Part shown: positions 26,707-35,093 of the stretch, piece by piece | Layout: each line of letters begins with the position of its first letter | Position numbering within the stretch: the first letter of the stretch is position 1 | NCBI RefSeq assembly: GCF_001278055.1 | Contig: NZ_CP010802.1 | Span: 2,209,504-2,273,503, forward strand | DNA: 64,000 nucleotides | Reading direction: 5' to 3' | Origin: Desulfuromonas soudanensis | Lineage (GTDB): Bacteria > Desulfobacterota > Desulfuromonadia > Desulfuromonadales > WTL | The notes under the pieces: model-generated | The model's database searches: none | What the model saw: the letters and a program-made list of their open reading frames with translations, nothing else | What the model was told of the DNA's origin: nothing | Translations under genes and position numbers: made by a program

Positions 26707-28758
26707 TCAGGTAGAAGGCAGATCAAGCGGCAGATAAACAGTAAACTCGGACCCCTGTTCCGGGGCGCTCCGCACCTCGATTCGCCCACCGTGGGCCTCG
26801 ACGATCTGACGGCACTGGTAAAGGCCGATGCCAAACCCCTTGGGCTTGGTCGTCTCGAAGGGCTTGAAGAGACGCTCACGAAGAAATTTTTCAGCCATGC
26901 CGCACCCCTGGTCGCGGCAGCGGATAAAGGCCATGCCATCGGTGCCGACGTCCAGATGCACGGGGCCCTCCCCTGCCGTCGCATCGAGGGCGTTGAGTGC
27001 CAAGTTTAACACCACTTTTCCGATTTCCACCCGATCTACAGCGCAGAGAACCGGTCCGCCGGTGAGGGTGATGCTCTTTTTCGGCAGGCCCTCGGCGGAT
27101 TCGGCGACCAATGCGGCCAGATCGCATTCCTCAAGTTTCAGCTCCGCCTTCTCCTCAAGGTTCCGCAGACGGGCGATCAGCCCCTTCATCTTCGTTACGG
27201 TGTTGTCCAGGGTTTCGAGCATTTCTCTCTGGAAATCGGGATCATCCATGTTATTGCGGGCGTTCTCCACCACCAGGGCCAGATTCGAAACCGAGTTTTT
27301 CAAGTCGTGCATGACAAAGGCGGACACCTTGCCGATGGCCGCCATCTCGCGAGCCGTTGACAACTGTTCGGCGAATTTGAGGTTAAGGAGAGCCGAAGTC
27401 GCCTGCCGGGCCATAACCTTCATCAGGTCGAAATCTTCATAAATGAACATCTCGCCCGGATCCATCGGAGGCCCGAGAAGAATAAAACCTTCAAGGGTCT
27501 CTTCAAAGAAAAGGGGGACGCCGAAGTGAATTCCGCCGAGAGACATGCCAGTTGAGTTATCCGAAAGAAGTGCCGGATCCTCTTCCCGGCAGTAAACCCA
27601 GCGATGTTTCTCAAGATAGGCTACCAGCGGATTTCCCTTGCGAACCTCACCAGGGGGAGACAGCTCATGGGCCGCGGCACAACGAAAATCGCCACCCTCG
27701 GCATCCTTCAGGAACAATGCGGCACCCCGAATGGAGAAGGCGCCGCAAAAGGATGCGAGGATGGCCAGGTGCAAGGCCTGTTCGTCCCGGGCCGAAGTCA
27801 ACCCTTTGGTAAAATCGAGCCAGTGCTTGCGGTAATCGTACTTGGCTTTGTAGAAATTTTTGTGCAGAAAGACCCTGGCCTTGCGCCGCAACCTCTCCGA
27901 AAGAAAAACGACACAAAGAGCAATCCCGCCGAGAAGAGCGATGACGGCGAAAATGGTCCGCTGAGAGGAGACCCCCAGATAGCGCATCCCTTCGCCGGCC
28001 AAGCCCAGGCCGATCAGATAGAGGCCGACGGCGACAATCACAATGGAACGGTAGGCCAGGGTTTTCGACACCTGCAACCCGCTCGGCATTCCGCGGCGGA
28101 TTCGCGAAAAGAACATCAGGGAGACGCCGATAACCATGGCCAGCGACCTGGCCGGCAGAAGCGACATGTCCAGAGACCGGTAGAGGAGCCCCTGACTGTA
28201 GTAAAAAACCGAAATAGTCAGCAGGGTCCCGACGCCTAGGAGTTCAAACTTCACCCGCCAGCGATCCGAACGGCCCAGCCCGGTAAACGTCCACTCCAGT
28301 TGTACCAGACAGAAGGTGAGGGAAAGGAGAAGCCCAAGGTAAAAGACATACCCGGCCTGCCCCAGAAAGAGGAGGTGCTCCTCGGCAAAATCGGGAGAGA
28401 TATAGAAGCGATCAAGGTCGACGAAGAGCGCAAAGAGAAGAAAAGCTGGAGTCAGTATAAGAAAAATTCGGGTCGGACGTGGAATTCCTGCCGATCTGTG
28501 GTTGCCGGCGAAGGTTGCGCAAAAGGTGAACCAGAAGAGCGGCAAAAGGGATTCGCAAATCAATGACAGTTTTTTCCAGGTCAAGTACGAATCCGGGTTT
28601 TTCAGTGCCAGAAAATCGAAGACCTCGAGGAGCGAAAAACAAAGGAGGCCTGCCGCGACGGCAAAATTATTCAAACTTCGTCGCTGGCGCAACAGGACAT
28701 AGGCCGTATAGGCGGCGGCAAGAAGAGTGGCGAGAGTCAGGGTGACGAGCTGAATCAT
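26707..28758 (-). CDS. prsK: PEP-CTERM system histidine kinase PrsK
   Basis: Membrane sensor kinase of 683 residues. The first 290 residues contain about eight transmembrane helices, followed by a GAF-like domain (about 310-455). The histidine is H484 in FVMHDLKNSVSNLALV, an unusual H-box shared by PrsK proteins. The ATPase domain shows NLALNALDA (N box), DQGCGM (G1) and KGFGIGLYQCRQIVEAHGG (G2). It partners PrsR directly downstream. The signal is unknown; the many-helix N-terminus suggests sensing of a membrane or envelope state connected with exopolysaccharide export. Confidence 0.9.
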   Translation of the reverse strand: MIQLVTLTLATLLAAAYTAYVLLRQRRSLNNFAVAAGLLCFSLLEVFDFLALKNPDSYLTWKKLSLICESLLPLFWFTFCATFAGNHRSAGIPRPTRIFLILTPAFLLFALFVDLDRFYISPDFAEEHLLFLGQAGYVFYLGLLLSLTFCLVQLEWTFTGLGRSDRWRVKFELLGVGTLLTISVFYYSQGLLYRSLDMSLLPARSLAMVIGVSLMFFSRIRRGMPSGLQVSKTLAYRSIVIVAVGLYLIGLGLAGEGMRYLGVSSQRTIFAVIALLGGIALCVVFLSERLRRKARVFLHKNFYKAKYDYRKHWLDFTKGLTSARDEQALHLAILASFCGAFSIRGAALFLKDAEGGDFRCAAAHELSPPGEVRKGNPLVAYLEKHRWVYCREEDPALLSDNSTGMSLGGIHFGVPLFFEETLEGFILLGPPMDPGEMFIYEDFDLMKVMARQATSALLNLKFAEQLSTAREMAAIGKVSAFVMHDLKNSVSNLALVVENARNNMDDPDFQREMLETLDNTVTKMKGLIARLRNLEEKAELKLEECDLAALVAESAEGLPKKSITLTGGPVLCAVDRVEIGKVVLNLALNALDATAGEGPVHLDVGTDGMAFIRCRDQGCGMAEKFLRERLFKPFETTKPKGFGIGLYQCRQIVEAHGGRIEVRSAPEQGSEFTVYLPLDLPST

Positions 28759-28828
28759 AAGAGAACACTCGACTCCAAGAAATCAGGTTGCGAGAGAAGA
28801 GACTGGCACCCTGCTCTCCTTTTTCTCC

Positions 28829-29473
28829 TCACCCCACAGGGAAAAGCCCGTATCGCACCAGGTAATATACCAGTTTCACCAACTCTGTTGTCATGACGCG
28901 CAAGCGCCGCCCTTTATAAGCTGGGTCTTTCGGAATCGGGAATACGGCAACTTTAACATTTGTTCCGGCAAAAACATGGTTGAACGTCCACAAAGTTCGC
29001 CGGGTATGATAATCGGAGGTCACCACCAGCAGGCTGCGGACAGTGCCGTTGGTAAGCACGTAATCTCGCGTGTTCAACGCGTCATAGTAACTGCCGCTTT
29101 TGCTAAAATTGAGCAGCACAATGGCCTCATCGGGCACACCCTTTCCCTGCAGGTATTCCCTTGCCCACTCGACCAGGTAAAGATTTTTCTGATATCTCTT
29201 CGACCAGGCTCCGCTTACCCCATCATTGGTCAAAAAAATTTTGGGGGCCCGTCCTTGTTGATAAAGTTCAACAACGGCGGGCAGTCTCTGGTAACGGCTC
29301 CCCGCCATCACCACCAGCGCATCAGCCTTGGTCATCGGACTTTTTACAACCAGAAACCATTCAAGTACGGCTGGCCCGGTGATATAAGCGCCAACAAGAA
29401 GGAAAAAGGTCACGAAAATGACGACAGGCAATACCCGGATTCCTAAGTGTCGATTTCGACCGATCGCTGACAT
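28829..29473 (-). CDS. YdcF/SanA-like DUF218 membrane protein
   Basis: A 214-residue protein with one N-terminal transmembrane helix (about 12-35) and a DUF218 domain outside the cytoplasm. The family pattern is clear: ADALVVMAGS, then ERxxxAVELYQQGRAPKIFLTN-like sequence, then SLLVVTSDYHTRRTLWTF. DUF218 proteins (ElyC, SanA) are linked to envelope polysaccharide synthesis, with unknown chemistry. ATG at 29473 is placed just after the stop of the upstream glycosyltransferase (TAAATATG); an in-frame GTG at 29497 would overlap it. It is followed by prsK. Confidence 0.82.
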   Translation of the reverse strand: MSAIGRNRHLGIRVLPVVIFVTFFLLVGAYITGPAVLEWFLVVKSPMTKADALVVMAGSRYQRLPAVVELYQQGRAPKIFLTNDGVSGAWSKRYQKNLYLVEWAREYLQGKGVPDEAIVLLNFSKSGSYYDALNTRDYVLTNGTVRSLLVVTSDYHTRRTLWTFNHVFAGTNVKVAVFPIPKDPAYKGRRLRVMTTELVKLVYYLVRYGLFPVG

Positions 29474-29475
29474 AT

Positions 29476-30606
29476 TTATCGTTGGGATGGCGTCCACATA
29501 ACCATGCGGCGGCCTGAAAAATAGCGGAACCAGGCAACCAGAATCGCCGCATTGACCGTTAGAAAATAAAGGGGAATTTTTACGATCGTCCGGTCCACGG
29601 AGACAGCCTTAAACAACCCGAAAAGGGCAATCGCATAAAAGGCGCAATGCAGGAGAAGAAGGAACGAGTAGGATGGAGAACCCACGGCCAGAAAAATATT
29701 AGGAAGAAGAGCCGACAGCAGAAAAAACGGTACCAGCCAGCGTAGCAGCTTGTGACAAAAGTACAGATAGGAGAAGGTTCCGTAGCAAAACGGATTAAGA
29801 AACTCCAGGTTGCGGAAAAAGACTGTCAGGCCGCGCAACACCGTGCGGACCTTGCGATCGAACTCTCGTCGACTGTCGGCGATATCGAGATAGTAGCCCA
29901 CTGCCTCGGGATCGCTCACCCCCCGCAGACCTAGCCGCATACTATTGAGCAACGTTCGGAAGTCGCTCTGCATATCCGCTGAAAAATCCCGACAGACCTC
30001 CTTTCTGGCGGCAAAAAAAGAACCGCTCAACCCGACCAGGGAATGGACTTGCGATTCCAGCGCGCGCAACCACATCTCATACCGCACATAGGCCCCTTCC
30101 CCTCCCGGGCGCCCATCTTTGCCAATTACGCGATCCACACTGCTGACGCAGCCAACCCCGGGGTCAGCGAAATTAGCTGCAATTTTTTCCAAACCATCGG
30201 TGTCCAGTCGCGTCGCCACATCGGAAAAGACCAGCACATCTCCCATGGCCACCTGCACCGCCTCCTTCTGAGCATTTTCCTTTCCGCCTCGACTGGTCAC
30301 CGGCAGAAGTTCCACACCCCGGCCGGCATACTCTTCGACAATGTCGTTGGTTGCGTCCGTCGAGCCGTCGGAGGCGACGATAACCTGAAGTTTTTCCCGT
30401 GGATACTCGAGAGCTACAGTGTTTTCAAGCTTTTCCCGAATACGTTGTTCTTCGTTATACGCGGTGATGATCAGGGTCAAAGAAGGATAAAAAAGCGCTT
30501 TGTTGACCACCTTCCTGTGAAATCGGCCTATGAGAACGAGGGTCAGGGGATAGCCGAAATAAGCGAAAAACACCAGAAACAGAGAGATGACAAACAATTC
30601 CGGCAT
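29476..30606 (-). CDS. Membrane-bound family 2 glycosyltransferase
   Basis: About 376 residues: an N-terminal helix (1-25), a GT-A catalytic domain and four or more C-terminal helices (about 265-370). Motifs are LTLIITAYNEEQRI, VIVASDGSTDAT and VLVFSDVATRLD (metal-binding DxD-like), with QSDFRTLLNSMRLG as the likely acceptor-site region. This is the build of processive or polyprenyl-linked GT2 enzymes in exopolysaccharide synthesis; the sugar is unknown. The ATG at 30606 has GGAG nine bases upstream; the ATG at 30615 overlaps the upstream stop codon but has no room for a binding site. Confidence 0.85.
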   Translation of the reverse strand: MPELFVISLFLVFFAYFGYPLTLVLIGRFHRKVVNKALFYPSLTLIITAYNEEQRIREKLENTVALEYPREKLQVIVASDGSTDATNDIVEEYAGRGVELLPVTSRGGKENAQKEAVQVAMGDVLVFSDVATRLDTDGLEKIAANFADPGVGCVSSVDRVIGKDGRPGGEGAYVRYEMWLRALESQVHSLVGLSGSFFAARKEVCRDFSADMQSDFRTLLNSMRLGLRGVSDPEAVGYYLDIADSRREFDRKVRTVLRGLTVFFRNLEFLNPFCYGTFSYLYFCHKLLRWLVPFFLLSALLPNIFLAVGSPSYSFLLLLHCAFYAIALFGLFKAVSVDRTIVKIPLYFLTVNAAILVAWFRYFSGRRMVMWTPSQR

Positions 30607-30611
30607 CGTAA

Positions 30612-31766
30612 TCATCTCCTTTGTTCGACGGATGCTTCGGTTTCACGGAGTACGGACCGAGGGTTTGAGGCGTCAGCAGCAAGATCCCGATAAATTTGCT
30701 CATATTTCTGAGCCATCGCTCCAGCCGAAAAAGCACTCTGCACTTTGTTCCTGGCCGCACGCCCCATGCGTTCACGCAAACCCGCGTCGCCCTGCAACTG
30801 CCGACACTTTTCAGCGAACCGACCCGGGTCGCGGTTGGGAAGGAGGAACCCTTCCACTCCGTCCTTAATGACCTCCGGGATCCCTCCCACATTTGGAGCA
30901 ACCACAGGTAGACCCCAGGCCATAGCCTCCAGAATGGTCATGGGGATTCCTTCGTGCACGGAAGTGTTCAGATAAAGATCCAAACCTTGATAGAAGGAAT
31001 CCATATCCTCCAGATGCCCCTTAAGAACAAACCGTTCGGCGAGGCAGCTTTCACCTATAGCTTTTTCAAGTGCACCCCGTTCCGGGCCGTCGCCGGCCAG
31101 AACAAAACGTATTTCTCCAACGTTCGCCAAATCTTGGGCAATATGAATCATCAAAGGGTAGTCCTTGACCGGGAATAACCTGCCCGAAGAGCCAATGATA
31201 AAGGAATCGTCCTCGGCCTTGCCACTGACAGCCCGGGGGACTTCAATACCGTTATGAATGACGGCGACATGCGCCGCGCAAAAACCAAAGTTATCGACCA
31301 AAAAGGTACGGATATCCCCGGAGACTGCGACAACTTTCTGGAAGAATCGGGACAGAAGGAAGAAATTTACCTTGGATTTAAGCCGACCGCTCCAGGAAAC
31401 GGAGTGGTCGTGGGTTTCCGGAAGGCCGTGTTGAGTGGCGATGAGGCATACGTTCGGGTAAAATCGGGAGATCAGGAAGGCAATGAAATTTTCCTTGTAT
31501 CGGTGAGCATGAAGAATATCGGGAGGGTGCTGAGCAAGGATTTTTCGAATGGCATTGGCGATCTGCAGAAATGAGTGGCGGCTCTCGTCCACAACCTGCA
31601 CCGACAGTCCTGCGGCCCGCAACTCCATAGCAAGCCGGCCCTCGTTAAGAACAATCACCGTCAGGTCGATATTGCGGAGGGCCCGGAGCTGCTTGAGCAA
31701 GTGACAAGCCATCACCTCTGCCCCGGCCCATAGGTCTCCAGAAATCAAGTGACAGACCCGTAGCAT
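30612..31766 (-). CDS. Family 4 (GT-B) glycosyltransferase
   Basis: Cytoplasmic retaining glycosyltransferase of 384 residues. The N-terminal half shows GDLWAGAEVMACHLLKQL and ILHAHRYKENFIA; the C-terminal half shows the GT4 signature EGIPMTILEAMAWGLPVVAPNVGGIPEVI with the donor-binding glutamates. It probably adds one sugar to the lipid-linked repeat unit. It is the first gene left of the insertion-sequence cluster and overlaps the next glycosyltransferase gene by a few bases. No promoter was recognised in the region upstream. Confidence 0.88.
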   Translation of the reverse strand: MLRVCHLISGDLWAGAEVMACHLLKQLRALRNIDLTVIVLNEGRLAMELRAAGLSVQVVDESRHSFLQIANAIRKILAQHPPDILHAHRYKENFIAFLISRFYPNVCLIATQHGLPETHDHSVSWSGRLKSKVNFFLLSRFFQKVVAVSGDIRTFLVDNFGFCAAHVAVIHNGIEVPRAVSGKAEDDSFIIGSSGRLFPVKDYPLMIHIAQDLANVGEIRFVLAGDGPERGALEKAIGESCLAERFVLKGHLEDMDSFYQGLDLYLNTSVHEGIPMTILEAMAWGLPVVAPNVGGIPEVIKDGVEGFLLPNRDPGRFAEKCRQLQGDAGLRERMGRAARNKVQSAFSAGAMAQKYEQIYRDLAADASNPRSVLRETEASVEQRR

Positions 31767-32221
31767 AAAGATTACTACCCTTCCAAGGAGAAGAAAAAAC
31801 TGGGGAAATTAGCAGTTTTTATTCTACCACAGAAGTTACGGATGCCTAGAAAGGCTGAGTGGCGAACCTCAATTACCCCTGGCCTGAAGGTGGGTTGTGG
31901 CTATTCGGCAACTCTCTATGGCAAAAAGTGTCAGGGAATTGATACAGGCGATAATTGGTTAATTTTTCGATGAAATTTTCTGCGGGGCTAAACTGGCCAA
32001 ATCATAAGGGGTGTTGCACTATGCACACTGAGAGGGAATAAAATTCCAATATTGGCATAGGCTTCGCATATTAGACAAAGTAGCGGTCGATCAATAACTT
32101 GCGATTAGGACTGGTCACAAGTTCGTAAGGTTTTCAAGATTAATCAGCCGCAATTCATCAAAATTCGTGCTATATGGTTTAATATTGGTGACGGTTCCCC
32201 GGTCGATTAAACTTTTCGGGT
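31767..32221. other. 455-bp region without a gene, holding an orphan sigma-54-type promoter
   Basis: AT-rich and without any coding frame that can be supported. The only clear signal is the -24/-12 element at 32053-32067. What follows it before the transposase remnant is non-coding, so the original downstream gene is probably lost. Confidence 0.5.
32053..32067 (+). promoter_or_regulatory. Orphan sigma-54 (-24/-12) promoter candidate
   Basis: TGGCATAGGCTTCGC matches TGGCACRNNNNTTGC except at positions 6 and 13, with the GG-to-GC gap exactly ten bases. It points into the IS4-type transposase remnant and has no gene of its own within 150 bases. Same TGGCAT-type -24 box as the Fn3 promoter. Confidence 0.5.
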
Positions 32222-32632
32222 CACTACTGTCCGGTTAATAATCGAATAAATTCAATTGGTTGATTTCATGAGGGTCTTGAATCTGCTTGAGCGCCTCCGC
32301 AACCAGCGATGAAATGGGCTTTTTTCCGAACAGATTGACCTCCAGGATCTGTAGAAAAGTGTAAAGCGTGCATTGAATGCCAAGTTGCCTTTTGGCGATC
32401 GCCACCAGCAGATACATGCAAAGGGCTACCCAGATCTGGCTCTTCACCGCATTGATAGAAGTTCCGTAGAACGCTTTGATTCGCAGGTGCTGCTTAATCC
32501 ATTTGAAAAACAGTTCCACTTGCCGACGCTGCTTGTTGATGTCGGAAACCGTTGTGGCCGCAATCTCAAAATGGTTGGTGAGGAACACCAATCGCTTGTT
32601 GCGCCCTTTATCAACATAAAATCAGTATACTT
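32222..32632 (-). pseudogene. IS4-family transposase remnant (C-terminal third)
   Basis: Only the last 130 or so residues of an IS4-type DDE transposase remain. FYVDKGRNKRLVFLTNHFE and RRQVELFFKWIKQHLRIKA carry the family's R-x3-E-x6-K block, and the end QLNLFDY is intact. Upstream the frame meets a stop codon and the N-terminal part with the first two catalytic aspartates is absent. Sequence just after the stop (TAACCGGACAGTAGTGACCC on the minus strand) may be the old element end. The copy cannot be active. Confidence 0.82.
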
Positions 32633-32863
32633 CTGGCACAAATATGAGCATGTCTCCTACCCCATCCCAACCCCGAGGATTCGCAGTTATTCTGCCATGC
32701 GTCTAAAGAATTCTCTCAAAATGAACGAAAAACTCCAAAGCACCCATAGGAACATAATAAAGTGAAAATTTCTGGCGCCCATCTTGCTAAACACACCAAC
32801 CAACGCCTCAGCATAGGCAAGCACTAGGGTTCTACCTAAATGCTAAAAAGACCGGAGGATAAA
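32633..32863. other. Leader of the secreted jelly-roll/lyase-like gene
   Basis: No gene. The sigma-54-type promoter at 32773-32787 and the ribosome binding site GGAGG at 32854-32858 are the recognisable signals. Confidence 0.5.
32773..32787 (+). promoter_or_regulatory. Sigma-54 (-24/-12) promoter of the secreted jelly-roll/lyase-like gene
   Basis: TGGCGCCCATCTTGC, followed by T, is one of the best matches in the window to TGGCACRNNNNTTGCW: only positions 5 and 7 differ. Transcription would begin near 32799, about 65 bases before the ATG. Confidence 0.72.
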
Positions 32864-33682
32864 ATGACAAAAAAAATTTACATCACGTTTTTAATGATTT
32901 TGCTGCCCCTTTTTTCAGCCATATCTGCTGCAAACGCACTTGAATTATTCAGTGATAGTTTTGAGTCTGGTAATTTAACCCACACAACAGACGGAACAGG
33001 TTGGGCTGGCTCGACATATACATCCGTTGTCCCTGGGGAAGGAAGAACAGGCAACTACGCACTTAAATTTCGTTTTATTGGCTCTGCGGCTGGCACTGAC
33101 GCACACGCCGAACAAAGATTTGTTCTTGGGTTTGGTCTAACAGATATTTATATTCAATATTATATAAAATTTCCATCGAATTACCTTCATCGCATTGACA
33201 GCCCGAGCAATAACAAATTCATAAGATTGTGGACTGAAACCTATAGTGATGTTGGCCAAATCGGGGCATCGGCTATGAGAGGCAATTTATCAAATATCTT
33301 TGCCGAAGCTCAACAATGGGAATGCGGCCCCATAGGAGAAGGGAATTTAACCACTTCATGGAGCCTTACACCAAGCGATCTTGGCAAGTGGCTACGCTTT
33401 GAGTGGCGATTCAAGCCCGACACTGGCAGCGGTAATGGAGCTATAGAATTTTGGGTTGATGGTATCAAAAAATTCTCTTATACCAATCTCAACTTATGTG
33501 ACGCCCCATATTTAAAAAATGGATATTTAATGGGCTGGTCAAACTCAGGGTTTGCTGAACAAACTGATATTTATATAGATGATGTAACTTTTTCAACAAA
33601 TTATATTGGTGAAAAATTACCAAACGTAAAATACATCTCTCCACCTGATAATCTTGAAGTAATCTCAACTACAAGCAACTGA
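32864..33682 (+). CDS. Secreted jelly-roll protein, possibly polysaccharide lyase-like
   Basis: Exported protein of 272 residues with signal peptide (1-27, ending ANA before LELFSDSFESG). The mature part reads like a concanavalin/jelly-roll fold such as heparin-lyase-I-type or other polysaccharide-binding proteins: FSDSFESGNLTHTT at the start, GNYALKFRF, LGKWLRFEWRFKPDTGSGNG and FWVDGIKKFSYTN in the middle, and TDIYIDDVTFSTNYIGE at the end. No catalytic residues can be assigned, so lyase activity is a guess; it may only bind sugar chains. Base composition is clearly AT-rich against the flanking genes. Ribosome binding site GGAGG five bases before the ATG, and a sigma-54-type promoter upstream. 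Confidence 0.7.
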   Translation: MTKKIYITFLMILLPLFSAISAANALELFSDSFESGNLTHTTDGTGWAGSTYTSVVPGEGRTGNYALKFRFIGSAAGTDAHAEQRFVLGFGLTDIYIQYYIKFPSNYLHRIDSPSNNKFIRLWTETYSDVGQIGASAMRGNLSNIFAEAQQWECGPIGEGNLTTSWSLTPSDLGKWLRFEWRFKPDTGSGNGAIEFWVDGIKKFSYTNLNLCDAPYLKNGYLMGWSNSGFAEQTDIYIDDVTFSTNYIGEKLPNVKYISPPDNLEVISTTSN

Positions 33683-33815
33683 ATATTTTTTTAAAAATTC
33701 TCTCAGAATTTATGAAAATAAACTCAGTACTGTATAGAGTTTTTCGCTTTTTTCGGCAATGCCTCTGGTCAGGTTAGATTGCTTCGGTCACCATCCTCGA
33801 CTCCAGTTCATGTAC

Positions 33816-34933
33816 GGCAGATTCACATTGCAAGTGCACCACTTTGGGCTTCCGCGAAAACTTCCTGGGGAGTCCGGTAGCCAAGGCACTTTCTTGGCCT
33901 GTTGTTGAGCCGATCTACGGCCTTTTGCAAAGCCGTTGCTGATATGCGTTTAAAGTTAGTTCCCTTGGGGAAGTAGAAGCGTAGCAATCCATTGGTATTC
34001 TCGTTTGTCCCTCTCTGCCAAGCTGCGTAGGGGTCGGCAAAATAGACCGAGAGCCCTGTCTTGGTCTCCAGATCTTTGAACTGACTGAACTCCTTGCCGT
34101 TATCCAGCGTCAGCGTCCGGCATAGGTGCTTCGGCAAATCTTGATAGACTGGAATTGCCGCTGCGTTGAACGTGTCGGCTTTGCGATCCGCCAAGAGAGT
34201 GGCTATGAGATACCGACTCTTGCGCTCGACATGGGTGGCGATAGCCCCGATCCCTTTTCGGCCGAGAACCAAATCGCCTTCCCAATCGCCAAACCGACAA
34301 CGTTGGGCAACCTCCTCGGAACGTTCCTCGATGCCGACTCGGCCAGGGATGAAGCGACGTCCGGCCCCGTAGCGTTTCTGCCGCCGGCGATACTTGCGTC
34401 TGCGACGCAGGTGCTGATACAGGCTTCCGCCCTGACCCGCATCTTGAGACACCCAGCGGTAAATTGTTTCGTGGCTCACCCGCATCCTTTCGTCATGCGG
34501 ATGGTCGGCACGCACCCGGTCTGCGATCACCTCGGGGGGCCAGTCGCTTCGTAGCTTGTCCTCAACATATTTGACGAGGGGCGCATGATTCTGGCGCCGG
34601 TAGCTTCTGGCTTTGTGCCGTTTTTTCTCGACCATTGGGTCGATGACGTAATACCAGTAGACCCCACCTGGGTAGGTAGGCCCGTTGCGCTTGATCTCCC
34701 TGCTGATGGTCGTGTGGTTTCGGCCCAGCCTGCGGGCGATTTCCCGGAGGCTGTATTTTGCTACCTTCAAATGACTGATGACATACCGTTCCTGAGGAGT
34801 AAGATGCGTGTAGGGCATGGTGGGATCCTTTCTGGTGGGATGGTTGCTCGCACTTCCAACACTACCAGAAACCCCATCATGTCCTGCTTTTTAGCCAGCC
34901 TCGCGGGTGGTGCACTTACGAGTTGAATCTACC
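33816..34933 (-). mobile_element. IS30-family insertion sequence, apparently complete
   Basis: A 1118-bp element. The ends at 33816-33842 and 34907-34933 form imperfect inverted repeats of 27 bases with 22 matches, beginning GGYAGATTCA and ending AAGTGCACCAC. The three bases TAC occur directly outside both ends (33813-33815 and 34934-34936), a target duplication of the size usual for IS30. One intact transposase gene fills it. The insertion lies near the 3' end of the IS256-type transposase remnant. Confidence 0.9.
33823..34818 (-). CDS. IS30-family transposase
   Basis: Intact DDE transposase of 331 residues. The N-terminus carries the IS30 helix-turn-helix YSLREIARRLGRNHTTISREI. The catalytic core shows GDWEGDLVLG (first Asp), LDNGKEFS (second Asp) and GTNENTNGLLRFYFPKG (Glu). 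AAAGGA lies ten bases before the ATG. With intact ends and target duplication the element could still be mobile. Confidence 0.95.
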   Translation of the reverse strand: MPYTHLTPQERYVISHLKVAKYSLREIARRLGRNHTTISREIKRNGPTYPGGVYWYYVIDPMVEKKRHKARSYRRQNHAPLVKYVEDKLRSDWPPEVIADRVRADHPHDERMRVSHETIYRWVSQDAGQGGSLYQHLRRRRKYRRRQKRYGAGRRFIPGRVGIEERSEEVAQRCRFGDWEGDLVLGRKGIGAIATHVERKSRYLIATLLADRKADTFNAAAIPVYQDLPKHLCRTLTLDNGKEFSQFKDLETKTGLSVYFADPYAAWQRGTNENTNGLLRFYFPKGTNFKRISATALQKAVDRLNNRPRKCLGYRTPQEVFAEAQSGALAM

Positions 34934-35093
34934 TACTCTTACCAGGTCCATGTTCAGAAAGCGTTTCGATCCCCCCTGAGTCCCTGCAATATGCCGCAGT
35001 CGGGCCTCGCACAGCATCAGCGCCGAGTGTCTCCATCGGGGAAGGCGCTGACAACTTTGGTGCACCAACGGATTTCCTTCATGATCCGTTCTA

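Noticed and set aside
32711-33725. Near-identical AATTCTCTCA blocks before and after the secreted jelly-roll gene (near 32711 and 33696)
   Set aside because: Only about ten exact bases, AT-rich, and not at the gene's ends in a consistent way; not enough to claim a transposition footprint.
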